The notes beneath the pieces are model-generated. The model was not told where the DNA came from. It made no database searches and saw nothing but the letters and a program-made list of their open reading frames with translations. Positions 27,369 to 35,416 of a stretch of 48,671 bases of DNA are shown here, piece after piece. The DNA comes from Chromatiales bacterium (ex Bugula neritina AB1) (lineage in GTDB: Bacteria; Pseudomonadota; Gammaproteobacteria; Granulosicoccales; Granulosicoccaceae). The stretch is from assembly GCA_001730015.1 (NCBI GenBank), contig MDLA01000072.1, positions 1 through 48,671 of the forward strand. Direction: 5' to 3'. The stretch's first letter is position 1, and each line of letters begins with the position of its first letter. The translations under genes were made by a program, and so were the position numbers.

Positions 27369-27884
27369 GTGTTAATAGCAATGACAGGTCTGCCTGCGTC
27401 TGGCAAAAGCACTATTGCTGCAAGGCTGAGATCTGAATTGGGGGCCGTATTATTAGATAAAGATGAGGTACGCGCCTTTCTATTTGCTGATCATGTGGAC
27501 TATGAGCGCGAACAAGACGACCTCTGTGTAAATATCATGTACGACGTTGCCTGCCACCACTTTAAACGACGCCCCGACTCCACCGTCATACTCGATGGGC
27601 GTACGTACTCCAGACGCTATCAGATTGATGCAGTTAAACAGGCCGCCACTCGGGCGTCCGTGCCGTTGTATCTGATAGAGTGTGTTTGCACAGCAGAGTC
27701 GGCTCGAAAAAGACTGGAATCAAATCCGGGGAGCCATTTGGCCGAAGACCGTAACTACCTAATGTATCAGAACAGTAAGGCACACGCGGAACCCATTGAT
27801 GAACCCAGGCTCGTGCTAGACACAGATGCTATGAGTGAAGACCAGTGCGTGCGAGCGGCATTGAATTACCTTGGGGTGTTTTAG
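27369..27884 (+). CDS. Small P-loop kinase (AAA_33-like)
   Basis: This 171-residue P-loop protein opens with Walker A GLPASGKST, then DKDEVRAFLF and VILDGRTYS, as in small ATP-dependent phosphotransferases of the AAA_33/zeta-kinase-like group. It begins with GTG at 27369, with an ATG at 27381 as an alternative. It sits inside the sugar operon, 18 bases after the ATPase gene, one base before the ROK kinase. That position suggests it phosphorylates a pathway intermediate, for example a second phosphorylation before aldol cleavage; this is inference. It is unlikely to be an adenylylsulfate or shikimate kinase given the context. Confidence 0.8.
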   Translation: MLIAMTGLPASGKSTIAARLRSELGAVLLDKDEVRAFLFADHVDYEREQDDLCVNIMYDVACHHFKRRPDSTVILDGRTYSRRYQIDAVKQAATRASVPLYLIECVCTAESARKRLESNPGSHLAEDRNYLMYQNSKAHAEPIDEPRLVLDTDAMSEDQCVRAALNYLGVF

Positions 27885-27885
27885 C

Positions 27886-28899
27886 GTGTCGGTAAACCTG
27901 ATAGAAGTGGCGAATTCAGATGACGGGAACGCATACGGCGGCAATGCAAATTACACTGATGCTAACGACATTGTGGTGTTGGATAACGGTGGAACCCGCA
28001 TCAGAATAGGGCACATCCGAAGCGGTGTCCTGTGCGAAGAATTTGCGATCCACAGCAGCCAGCTATTGTGTGTGCCGAATGCCCGTGAGGTGTTGGTCGA
28101 ATTGATTAGAAATTATGCACAGCAATATGACTTGAACCTGAAAGCAGCCATACTGGGTATCCCTGCTTTGCTGGATAGAGAAAACGATATTATTTCGCAC
28201 TGCAATAATATCCCTCAATTACAAGGGCGCGGGCTGAGGGCGTTTCTGGCTGAAGAGCTGCATTGCGATGTTTTACTGGAGCAAGATATCATGCTGCAAC
28301 TACTGGGTGAATGGAAGGCCGGTGCCGCGCGGCAGCAGAATTCAGTGTTTGGTGTGTACTTCGGAACCGGTATTGGTGCGGCCTACTTGCTGAACGGAGA
28401 TCCTGTAAATCCATTGGTACAGGATATTCAGGCCGGGCATTTCCCGATCATGGCTGAAGGCAAGATTTGTAAATGCGGCAACACCGATTGCGTTGAAGCC
28501 TATGCATCGGGTCATACGCTTACCGGATTGGCCGTGCAAGCCGCATGTCCGGTGGAAAAATTATTTGAATATCGTTTCGAAGATCGCTGGAAAGCCAGGT
28601 TGCATGACGAGCTAAGCCAGTTCATTCTTTACCAAGCCTATGTACTGGCAACGGTTTGCACCATGTTCAATCCTGGACTATTAATCGTGGGAGGTGGCAT
28701 CCCCTTGATGGCAGGCTACCCCAGGGATGAGTTGATTGAGAAAACACGCAATCACCTGCAAAAACCACATCCTGCCACTACGCTCAAAATCTCCTGGGCC
28801 TCTCTGCCTGGCATTGCTCCATTGCATGGAGCCTTGGCACTACTCGAACGCCATGCTGGAAATAGTTCTTCTATCACACAAGTGAATCGACTCTCATGA
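27886..28899 (+). CDS. ROK-family sugar kinase, AlsK-like
   Basis: This 337-residue kinase has the ROK ATP motif VVLDNGGTRIRIGHI, the phosphate loop VYFGTGIGAAYLLNG and the zinc site CKCGNTDCVEAYASG. Its overall arrangement, including FNPGLLIVGGGIPLM and YPRDELIEKT, resembles Escherichia coli D-allose kinase AlsK. It would phosphorylate the imported hexose at C6. The GTG at 27886 begins one base after the previous stop; an upstream TTG frame lies inside the P-loop kinase. Its stop overlaps the aldolase start by four bases. The substrate is inferred only. Confidence 0.88.
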   Translation: MSVNLIEVANSDDGNAYGGNANYTDANDIVVLDNGGTRIRIGHIRSGVLCEEFAIHSSQLLCVPNAREVLVELIRNYAQQYDLNLKAAILGIPALLDRENDIISHCNNIPQLQGRGLRAFLAEELHCDVLLEQDIMLQLLGEWKAGAARQQNSVFGVYFGTGIGAAYLLNGDPVNPLVQDIQAGHFPIMAEGKICKCGNTDCVEAYASGHTLTGLAVQAACPVEKLFEYRFEDRWKARLHDELSQFILYQAYVLATVCTMFNPGLLIVGGGIPLMAGYPRDELIEKTRNHLQKPHPATTLKISWASLPGIAPLHGALALLERHAGNSSSITQVNRLS

Positions 28900-29816
28900 C
28901 ACTAAAAACCGGGCTTGAAATTCTCAAGGCTGCACAAACAGGCAGCTATGGCGTAGGGGCCTTTAACACAGACAACCTGGAAACGACCCAGGCTATAATG
29001 GAAGCTGCAGAGGAAACGCGCAGCCCAATATTAATGGCAATTACAGCGGGGGCGCTTAAATACAGCGGTACACGTATTGTTGACATCGCTATGGCGGAAG
29101 CCAAAAATGCTACCGTGCCGGTAGCGATTCATCTTGATCACGGTGACTCATTTGAAAGCTGCATGTGGTGTATCCGCAAAGGTTTCACCTCCGTCATGAT
29201 CGACAAATCCCATGAGGATGAAGCAACCAATATTCGGGAGACGCAACGTGTGGTCGATGCAGCACATGCCGTAGGTGTTAGTGTAGAGGCAGAGATTGGC
29301 CGGCTGGTGGAGCTCGGGGCTGAAGTTATTATCTCCGAGGAAAACGCCACACTGACCACCGCCGACGAAGCCGAACGTTTTATCAGTGCGTGCGGTGCAG
29401 ATACATTGGCCATCGCAGTCGGCACCGCCCACGGACCAAACAAGGGGCGCGGGCGCCCGGAGATCAATCATCAGAGGATCGCAGAGATTCGGGCCAGAGT
29501 CGAGCAACCATTGGTTATGCACGGCGCCAGCAGTATCCCACAAGATGTTGTCGCCAGAGTGAATCAGGCGGGGGGAGTATTAAAAGATGCAGTAGGTATA
29601 CACGATGATGACATCACTCAGGCCATAGCCAGTGGCATGTGTAAAGTTAATGTGGGTACAGACTTGCGAATAGCTTCAACCGCTGGGATTCGGGAATTGA
29701 TTAGAGATAAACCCGATATCATTGACATGCGCAAAATTCTGGCACCGGCACGCGAGGAAATGAAACGTGTCATTGTAAAAAAAATGAATTTACTGGGTTC
29801 TGCCGGAAAAGCGTAA
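28896..29816 (+). CDS. Class II ketose-bisphosphate aldolase
   Basis: This 306-residue enzyme has the zinc class II aldolase pattern: HLDHGDSFE with the catalytic aspartate and zinc histidine, VGTAHGPNKG, VMHGASS and CKVNVGTDLR. It should cleave a ketose bisphosphate (fructose- or tagatose-1,6-bisphosphate type) into dihydroxyacetone phosphate and an aldehyde. Because it is cotranscribed with two kinases, it most likely takes the product of double phosphorylation of the imported sugar. The isomerase that would be needed for an aldose such as allose is not present in the cluster. Confidence 0.92.
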   Translation: MTLKTGLEILKAAQTGSYGVGAFNTDNLETTQAIMEAAEETRSPILMAITAGALKYSGTRIVDIAMAEAKNATVPVAIHLDHGDSFESCMWCIRKGFTSVMIDKSHEDEATNIRETQRVVDAAHAVGVSVEAEIGRLVELGAEVIISEENATLTTADEAERFISACGADTLAIAVGTAHGPNKGRGRPEINHQRIAEIRARVEQPLVMHGASSIPQDVVARVNQAGGVLKDAVGIHDDDITQAIASGMCKVNVGTDLRIASTAGIRELIRDKPDIIDMRKILAPAREEMKRVIVKKMNLLGSAGKA

Positions 29817-29890
29817 GCGGACCGGTTGATCAATGATATTTTTTCGGGTGAGCTGCTTTTTCATCCAGGCGCATAGTTGGAATAAAATAT

Positions 29891-30619
29891 ATGTGTAGTG
29901 ATTATATACGGCCGAGTCAGGGGAAACGTGGTCTATTAAACGGGGCTCGACAAGCCTCGCCTCTCGATTTTTGCGAGTCCGTGCCGTTGGAAAACAAATG
30001 GACGTGGGGAGGAATTGATGTTGTTAAGTGGCGTTATCTTCCGGAATTTGCAGGCGGCGACAAAAATTTATTGCGAAACTACAAAAATGCGTGGGTCATT
30101 AACCATTCTTCGTCAATTAAGGAGCAGGCAAAAAAATACGGTATCTCAGTAATTTTACTCGCAGGTGTTTGTTGGATCGAGGTGGGCGGAGATCCTGACT
30201 GGATTGATAGTATTGCCTATCCCATTCGTTCGTTTGATCATATGGCTGATCCACTGTTAGAGCCGTTCACGATAACAAAAAAACCTGAATTGACGTCTAT
30301 GGGTGATGTCAGCATACAACTAAGAAGAGCGGCAGAAGCGGCGAATCTCGATTTTGCTAAACTTAATAGTGAGCAAAAGAATCAGTTAATCGAATGCCTG
30401 TCAGATGAGGATGTTAATATTGCATTTGTGGCGAAGCATTTGTCTCAGCTTAAAGAAGTAGATGAAGTTTGCTTTTTAGCGGATGAAGAATTGCGTATTA
30501 TTGGGGCCAGATATAACAGAGGTCCGCATTTGTCATTAGAACAAATTAAATTGAATACATCTTATGGAGAATTTATTTTAAAAAAGAAATCTGATCTAAA
30601 AGCTTTGTTGCAGCAATGA
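29891..30619 (+). CDS. Putative lysozyme-like effector protein
   Basis: This 242-residue protein is not assigned to a named family with certainty. Its central part has the look of a small muramidase or lytic-transglycosylase fold: ILLAGVCWIEVGGDP with a possible catalytic glutamate near residue 97, then DVSIQLRRAAEAA, FVAKHLSQL and ARYNRGP. No signal peptide is visible, as in contact-dependent or type VI effectors. It is followed, with a four-base overlap, by a small membrane protein. That arrangement is typical of an effector and its immunity protein. The unit is AT-rich compared with the sugar operon. No VgrG, PAAR or Rhs gene lies nearby, so secretion is unexplained. Confidence 0.55.
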   Translation: MCSDYIRPSQGKRGLLNGARQASPLDFCESVPLENKWTWGGIDVVKWRYLPEFAGGDKNLLRNYKNAWVINHSSSIKEQAKKYGISVILLAGVCWIEVGGDPDWIDSIAYPIRSFDHMADPLLEPFTITKKPELTSMGDVSIQLRRAAEAANLDFAKLNSEQKNQLIECLSDEDVNIAFVAKHLSQLKEVDEVCFLADEELRIIGARYNRGPHLSLEQIKLNTSYGEFILKKKSDLKALLQQ

Positions 30620-30936
30620 AGATGAATCGGTGGTTGGTTCTCGGGGTGGAGTTTTCATTGTCCTTATTGGCTCTATCTTTATATTTAGTTTTTGCTAATA
30701 ATGAATACAATTGGATTAAAGATATTGATTCATCCCTAACTATTCCCGCTGATGAGAATTTAACCTTTAAGCAGTACCTGTTTGGTTTCCCGGCCATGCT
30801 TCTTGCCATGTTCTTGTTCTTGCATTCATATTCCAGGTTTGGTCATGTAGTGAAAGTATCGCTTGCTTTATACTCATCGCTGGTTATATTTTGGGTAATC
30901 AGGGGGGCTTTACTTGTCCAATTGAAGGTTCTTTGA
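30616..30936 (+). CDS. Small three-helix membrane protein, candidate immunity
   Basis: This 106-residue protein has three hydrophobic segments (about residues 6-26, 53-68 and 78-98) and a short polar loop between the first two (NNEYNWIKDIDSS). No family is recognised. Its ATG overlaps the stop of the lysozyme-like gene (ATGA), so the two are translated together. Membrane immunity proteins that face the periplasm commonly protect against peptidoglycan-acting effectors, and this would fit. The role is inferred from gene order only. Confidence 0.5.
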   Translation: MKMNRWLVLGVEFSLSLLALSLYLVFANNEYNWIKDIDSSLTIPADENLTFKQYLFGFPAMLLAMFLFLHSYSRFGHVVKVSLALYSSLVIFWVIRGALLVQLKVL

Positions 30937-31440
30937 ATGAGCAGGTATGATCCGGGCGGTGTCTATAGTCCGGGGTAATGACTATTGCTGTAACAAGCTT
31001 TCCAGTTGATCGGAAAAAAATATAGGTATTTAGCAAATGCGTTGTGCGAAGTAAAAACCTGCCGGATGAATCAGCGGAGCTGCCGGGCACTCCGGATAAG
31101 AACATTTGTTTGCTGTGAGTCATCGTTGGTTACAGCGTTAATGGACCCTGGTGTTGCATAATATTCCGGCCCGAAATCGCTGTGCTGCCTCTATAGCAGC
31201 ATCGAAGGCGCTGTACTCATTTTTCCTGAATATCACGTAGAATGGCTAGGCTCTATCTAGTGAAAACTCCGCGCAGCGCCTTTTTTATGTAGCTTTATAA
31301 GTTTCTGGACTCGAAGCTTCATGCAACACCAATGTGGAATTGTATTTTAAAAATAGCGTATCGAACATTAACCGGTATGTATGCAATTACGCTATTTTCT
31401 CCGGTTAATAAGCTGGCAGGTTTCGTGGTGTAATTCACTC
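30937..31440. other. Intergenic region with possible structured RNA
   Basis: There is no coding frame I trust in this 504-base stretch. Its main content is the hairpin-rich segment at 31183-31287, listed separately. The rest, up to the convergent HbpS-like gene, appears featureless. Confidence 0.5.
31183..31287 (+). ncRNA. Candidate structured RNA with terminator-like end
   Basis: A 6-bp stem TGCTGC/GCAGCA with a seven-base loop (31183-31201) is followed by AAGGCGCTG (31205-31213). The latter can pair with CAGCGCCTT (31274-31282), and the 3' arm runs into six T (31281-31286). The outer pair encloses CTAG/CTAG half-sites. This could be a small RNA ending in an intrinsic terminator, or the terminator region of the effector-immunity unit. 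No known RNA family is recognised. Confidence 0.25.
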
Positions 31441-31869
31441 TCAACCAACCGGTGCACCGATTGCTGCCAGCCCGGCACGTGCAACTTCCATATCATCACT
31501 GTAGTGGCCGCCGGAAACGCCAATCGCACCAATTAGATTTCCATCTTCCATAATAGGATAACCACCGCCAAATACAATCACGCGCGGGCAGGCGGGAAAG
31601 CCATGTAAAAGCGGTGGATCGTTCTTAATGAAATCCCATAGAGCATGGGTGGGCTGGCCAAACGATGCGCAGGTATTGGCTTTGTCTTGAGCAATGTTCA
31701 TGGTTGCCTCTGCGGCTCCATCCATTCGCAGGGTGGCTTTGCTGATTCCGCCTTCGTCGCAAATGGCAATACTCATATTATGGCCAAGTTGCTTTGCTTT
31801 GGCGGCGGCTGCAGTAATTGCATTTTGTGCTGTTTGCGCGTCTATACTGTGTTTGGTGAAGCTTGCCAT
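31441..31869 (-). CDS. HbpS/GlcG-like (DUF336) protein
   Basis: This 142-residue protein belongs to the GlcG/HbpS family, seen in MSIAICDEGGISKATLRMDGA, DKANTCASFGQPT, GGGYPIMEDGNLIGAIGVSGG. Family members bind haem or act as cofactor-like partners next to oxidoreductase genes. It has no signal peptide. It lies 78 bases downstream of the large flavoprotein gene on the same strand and is probably cotranscribed with it. Its specific role is unknown. Confidence 0.9.
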   Translation of the reverse strand: MASFTKHSIDAQTAQNAITAAAAKAKQLGHNMSIAICDEGGISKATLRMDGAAEATMNIAQDKANTCASFGQPTHALWDFIKNDPPLLHGFPACPRVIVFGGGYPIMEDGNLIGAIGVSGGHYSDDMEVARAGLAAIGAPVG

Positions 31870-31947
31870 GTGTTTTTTCTCTGTGTGAAAATCGGATGAA
31901 ATTGTGGTGATTTTTACTCGCCCATGGTGTGTGAAGCCAGTGAATAC

Positions 31948-33936
31948 TCAGGGTGCTCGTGAGCCGATAGTTCGAGCTGCCGTATGTGCTTCTACCAGGG
32001 CATTCACCAGCCGCCTTGGTGACCAGGCATCACCCACCAGGCTCATTTGGCTTTTTGGAAAACCCGCATCGGTTAACTCATTTGCCAACCCGTTGTTGGC
32101 TGTTGCCGAACCCACCCAGACTATCGCGCATACATCTTCGATCCAGTTCTCACGTGCAGTCATATAGTGGCTGAGTAACACTTGGCCGTTGTTGATTCTG
32201 GTGACTTCAGTGTTGGGTTTGAGTTCGGCATTGTGCTGATCCAGCTGCCTGATCAATGCTATGCGGGAGACCATAGGAAGTTCGCGAGTGATTTCAAAAA
32301 AACGGCTGACGACTATCGGGCGTTTGCCTTGTGCCATGACGCTTTCGGCGACGGCGGATGTCCAGTAATAACCATCTTCATCGACAATAATGACGTTGTC
32401 ACCGGGCCTGTCAGGTAGAGTTTTTTCTCCGTTGGAACATATAACGGGCACACTTTGATCACCCGGTATGGCAGGTACCGTGGCGGTAGCACCGGTGGCG
32501 ATCACGAGGTGGTCGGGCATAGCAGCAAGCACAGTATCCACTGTGGCTATGGTATTGGTTTTTACTGTTACGCCGTTTTTTTCTACTTGCGGTATCAGAA
32601 AATCAAACAGGTGGCGCATTTCTTCGTGGAAGGGCACGCTGTGTACGTCTTTGAGGCGGCCGCCAAGGCGCGATTGCGCTTCGAGCAGAGTTACCTGGTG
32701 CCCCCTTTTAGCCGCGACTCGCGCAGCTTCCAGCCCGCCGGGGCCGCCACCAATCACAAGTACCGTGCGTGGCTGTGCGGCGCGATCAGTTTCGAGGTTA
32801 GGCCACAGGTGCTCGCGGCCTGCGACCGGGTTGGTTGCACAGGCGATGGGCTCTCCGGTAGATATCCATGCCCAGCACTGATTGCAGGCGATGCAGTGGC
32901 GAATATCGTCGGGCTTTCCGGCGCGGGCTTTTTTGGGCCACTCGGGGTCTGCCAGTAATGCGCGGCACATGCCTACCATATCGGCTTCACCGGCGTCCAG
33001 CAGTTGCTCGGCTTGTGCCGGGCGCTGGATACGGGTTGAGGCTATTACCGGAACATTTCCGGCAATGGATTTAAACTGTGAATGGAGATTTTGATAAGCC
33101 AGTATAGGCCAGTGCCGGTCAGGCAGATGGGTTTCAATACTGTTGAAGTTACCCTGGCTTAGCGAGAGGTAGTCGACGAGTTGTTCATCGCAGAAGGTTT
33201 TCGCAATTGCCAGTGTGTCTTCTATATCTAAACCACCGTCGGTGAATTCGGCAACGCCCATGCGGTAGCCGACAATGTGCTGATGGCCGATTCGTGTGCG
33301 TACCTGTTGTAGAATTTCACGTGCGAAACGCAATCTGTTTTCGCTGCTGCCACCGTATTCGTCGCTGCGTTTATTGGTATAGGGTGAGGTAAATTGCTGA
33401 ATCAAATGGCCCTGTGCACCGTGAATTTCCACGCCATCCATACCCGCTTCTATGCAGTGCACAGCACACATCACGTAGGTTTCTATGATCTCCCTGACCT
33501 CGCGAGTACTGAGCTCGTGTGGTACACCGCCGCTGCGCGGGCAGGCTATTGCCGATGGGGCAATGGTATAGGGCATCACGCGCGAGGCAAGATGCTGGCG
33601 CCCGCCCATATTTAACTGACCTATCAGCAGTGCACCTTCGGCATGGCAAACATCGGCAATGCGCTTTAAGCCGCTGATACTGCTGCGATCGAAAATAACC
33701 AGAGCACTGGGGCCGAACGGTTCCTGCGCTGTCATGCGCATAGCCTCGGTCACGATGGTGCCGGTGCCGCCTTTGGCTACCGTGCGATAAAAAGCCAGTA
33801 CACGCTTGCCGACAGCATTACCCTCGGCCAGATTGGCGGTGGTGGCTACACGCATGATTCGATTTTTCGCGCTTTTTCTGCCGATCCTGATAGGCGAGAA
33901 AAGCTGTGGGAAATGTGCATTCATGGGTTTGAGCAT
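31948..33936 (-). CDS. FMN/FAD/4Fe-4S oxidoreductase, old-yellow-enzyme type
   Basis: This protein of about 662 residues has an N-terminal FMN TIM barrel (FSPIRIGRKSAKNRIM, HGAQGHLIQQF, YTNKRSDEYGGS). An iron-sulfur motif CIACNQCW with a further cysteine follows near residue 350, then a Rossmann domain VLVIGGGPGGLEAARVA. This is the layout of 2,4-dienoyl-CoA reductase, trimethylamine dehydrogenase and N-demethylases such as DgcA. The frame is open to a TTG at 33960; ATG at 33936 or 33924 is more likely, but neither has a clear ribosome-binding site. Given the Rieske genes further right, a role in N-methyl compound oxidation is conceivable, but the substrate is not determinable. Confidence 0.9.
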   Translation of the reverse strand: MLKPMNAHFPQLFSPIRIGRKSAKNRIMRVATTANLAEGNAVGKRVLAFYRTVAKGGTGTIVTEAMRMTAQEPFGPSALVIFDRSSISGLKRIADVCHAEGALLIGQLNMGGRQHLASRVMPYTIAPSAIACPRSGGVPHELSTREVREIIETYVMCAVHCIEAGMDGVEIHGAQGHLIQQFTSPYTNKRSDEYGGSSENRLRFAREILQQVRTRIGHQHIVGYRMGVAEFTDGGLDIEDTLAIAKTFCDEQLVDYLSLSQGNFNSIETHLPDRHWPILAYQNLHSQFKSIAGNVPVIASTRIQRPAQAEQLLDAGEADMVGMCRALLADPEWPKKARAGKPDDIRHCIACNQCWAWISTGEPIACATNPVAGREHLWPNLETDRAAQPRTVLVIGGGPGGLEAARVAAKRGHQVTLLEAQSRLGGRLKDVHSVPFHEEMRHLFDFLIPQVEKNGVTVKTNTIATVDTVLAAMPDHLVIATGATATVPAIPGDQSVPVICSNGEKTLPDRPGDNVIIVDEDGYYWTSAVAESVMAQGKRPIVVSRFFEITRELPMVSRIALIRQLDQHNAELKPNTEVTRINNGQVLLSHYMTARENWIEDVCAIVWVGSATANNGLANELTDAGFPKSQMSLVGDAWSPRRLVNALVEAHTAARTIGSRAP

Positions 33937-34033
33937 GCGTGAAATCGACACGAGATTCAATAGCGGAAATTTTTCGCGCCCACTGTGCGAGTATAGGTAT
34001 TCTTAGTCCAACTACACCAAAATGAAGGGAAAT

Positions 34034-34702
34034 ATGGAAACTAAACTGGATCACCTTGTGATTGGGGCTGCCAGTCTGAAGCAGGGTGTTGATTACGTGA
34101 AAAATAAATTAGGTGTTGATGTGCCTTATGGTGGTGCTCATATGAAAATGGGGACACATAATCATCTTATGCGGCTTGGAAATAATACCTTTCTTGAAAT
34201 TATTGCAGTGAACAATGAAACTGAACCACCTGTCAGCCCGCGTTGGTACGGGCTGGACGACCCTTTTATAAAGCAAAAAATAGTTATAGAGCCAGTACTA
34301 TTAACCTGGGTGGTGAATACAAAGAGCATCGATGAGCTAATGCGAAATTCCGCTTTTTCAACCGGCAGTGCTGAACGTATTAGTCGTGGAGCGCTGAGCT
34401 GGTATTTCGGACTCCCTGAAGACGGCAGACTGTTAGGCGGGGGCATGCTGCCATATGCTATTGAGTGGCAATCCGATATTCATCCATCATTGAATATGGC
34501 AGATCTAGGTTGCGCGCTTCGTCAATTGGAAATCTATCATCCTTACCCCGGGTGGCTAAGTAGCTGTCTGGAGTCTATTGGTGCGCTCGATATTGTCGGG
34601 GTCAGGCAGTTGCCGCAAAATACTTCTGCGTATTTAGTGGCCGAAATCAGTACGCCTTTTGGTATTAAGAAGTTGTCCAGTGCACTTCAAACTCCAATAT
34701 AA
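34034..34702 (+). CDS. Glyoxalase-like domain protein (Glyoxalase_3)
   Basis: This 222-residue protein resembles the Glyoxalase_3 (VOC superfamily) group: KLDHLVIGAASLKQGVDYV at the start, HNHLMRLGNNTFLEIIAV, a central ALSWYFGLPEDGR and the SDIHPS segment. Such proteins are usually metal-dependent or ligand-binding, and their reactions are poorly known. The start at 34034 is chosen for the GAAGGGA sequence five bases upstream; the frame extends 12 bases further. It is divergent from the flavoprotein gene, so the roughly 100-base gap between them should hold both promoters. Confidence 0.85.
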   Translation: METKLDHLVIGAASLKQGVDYVKNKLGVDVPYGGAHMKMGTHNHLMRLGNNTFLEIIAVNNETEPPVSPRWYGLDDPFIKQKIVIEPVLLTWVVNTKSIDELMRNSAFSTGSAERISRGALSWYFGLPEDGRLLGGGMLPYAIEWQSDIHPSLNMADLGCALRQLEIYHPYPGWLSSCLESIGALDIVGVRQLPQNTSAYLVAEISTPFGIKKLSSALQTPI

Positions 34703-34985
34703 GTCGATCGACCAAAGTGCCCTGTTTTTAACGGAATTTACGTTATATTTCTGCCTGAACTTACTATTTATCGTAATCCATGCGCTTTATACGAGCGCCA
34801 CTTCGTGAGCCCGGCATCTGGTCCGCAGCTGCGTTGTAGCTCTTGAAAAAGGGAGTGGCCATTGCCTGCAAGCTACGTCCCTTGTTTGCAGAGCTATGGG
34901 TAAACCAAGTGACAAACTCGCTTTCGTAGTCTTTGAAGGCTACCGTACACTGGTTTTTATTGGGAAAAAAAGTATGAATTTGAGT

Positions 34986-35025
34986 CTGGCCCTATTGCCG
35001 GCGATCTGGCCCTGTTGCCAGCGAT
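34986..35025. repeat. 20-bp tandem duplication
   Basis: Two adjacent 20-base units (34986-35005 and 35006-35025) differ at two positions. As 20 is not a multiple of three, the duplication shifts the reading frame of the minus-strand pseudogene that contains it. Confidence 0.85.
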
Positions 35026-35184
35026 AAAGATGAGTAAAGATAATACTGGAGCCGGGGCCACAATACTGATCCGGCTTGGTAGTGGAATTTTCGATAAACT
35101 GTTGTTACAGTTGCATATGCACTTTGTAAAACACACCGCAATCCGTCGGCACACAGGCTGCGATCTGGTCACCTGACCTGCACT

Positions 35185-35349
35185 ACCGTGTACACCAACC
35201 GTGTACATTTGCCTCAATACTGCTATGCAGTCCTGCCGCTCTGTTGAATCCTGCCGGGCAAAAACGGTGATATCTACCGTACGCCAGCTCAAACAACCAA
35301 TCCCGAAATTCCGGCATCGCTAACCGGCAATCAACACCGGCAATCAACA
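35185..35349. repeat. Two short direct duplications with 13-base period
   Basis: ACCGTGTACA occurs at 35185-35194 and 35198-35207, a 13-base period. CCGGCAATCAACA occurs as perfect tandem units at 35324-35336 and 35337-35349, followed by a partial third unit. Both lie in the same decayed gene upstream of hyuA. Confidence 0.8.
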
Positions 35350-35416
35350 CCGGCAGTGCATTGTGCGTTTCCATGCTGTTCGATCGCTGTACTTACTCAA
35401 AACCGTATAAAACTAT

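Larger units (their letters stand above)
34764..35374 (-). pseudogene. Decayed gene broken by tandem duplications
   Basis: On the minus strand a well-formed C-terminal coding segment ends at a TAG at 34764-34766. It includes PNKNQCTVAFKDYESEF, then FFKSYNAAADQMPGSRSGA and RIKRMDYDK. Going upstream, the frame hits a stop inside a 20-bp tandem duplication (34986-35025). Removing one copy restores the frame into YCGPGSSIIFTHLYRWQQGQ and, further up, CGVFYKVHMQL, which has one TAA. Farther upstream, reading is broken again around other short repeats; an ATG at 35374 could be the old start. The protein family is not recognised. The frame-restoring duplication is the key evidence for a recently inactivated gene. 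Confidence 0.5.

Noticed and set aside
34957..35292. 111-codon minus-strand frame in the gap upstream of hyuA
   Set aside because: Its 3' half is out of frame with the better coding signal, which is restored when the 20-bp duplication is removed. It is an artefact of the decayed gene.
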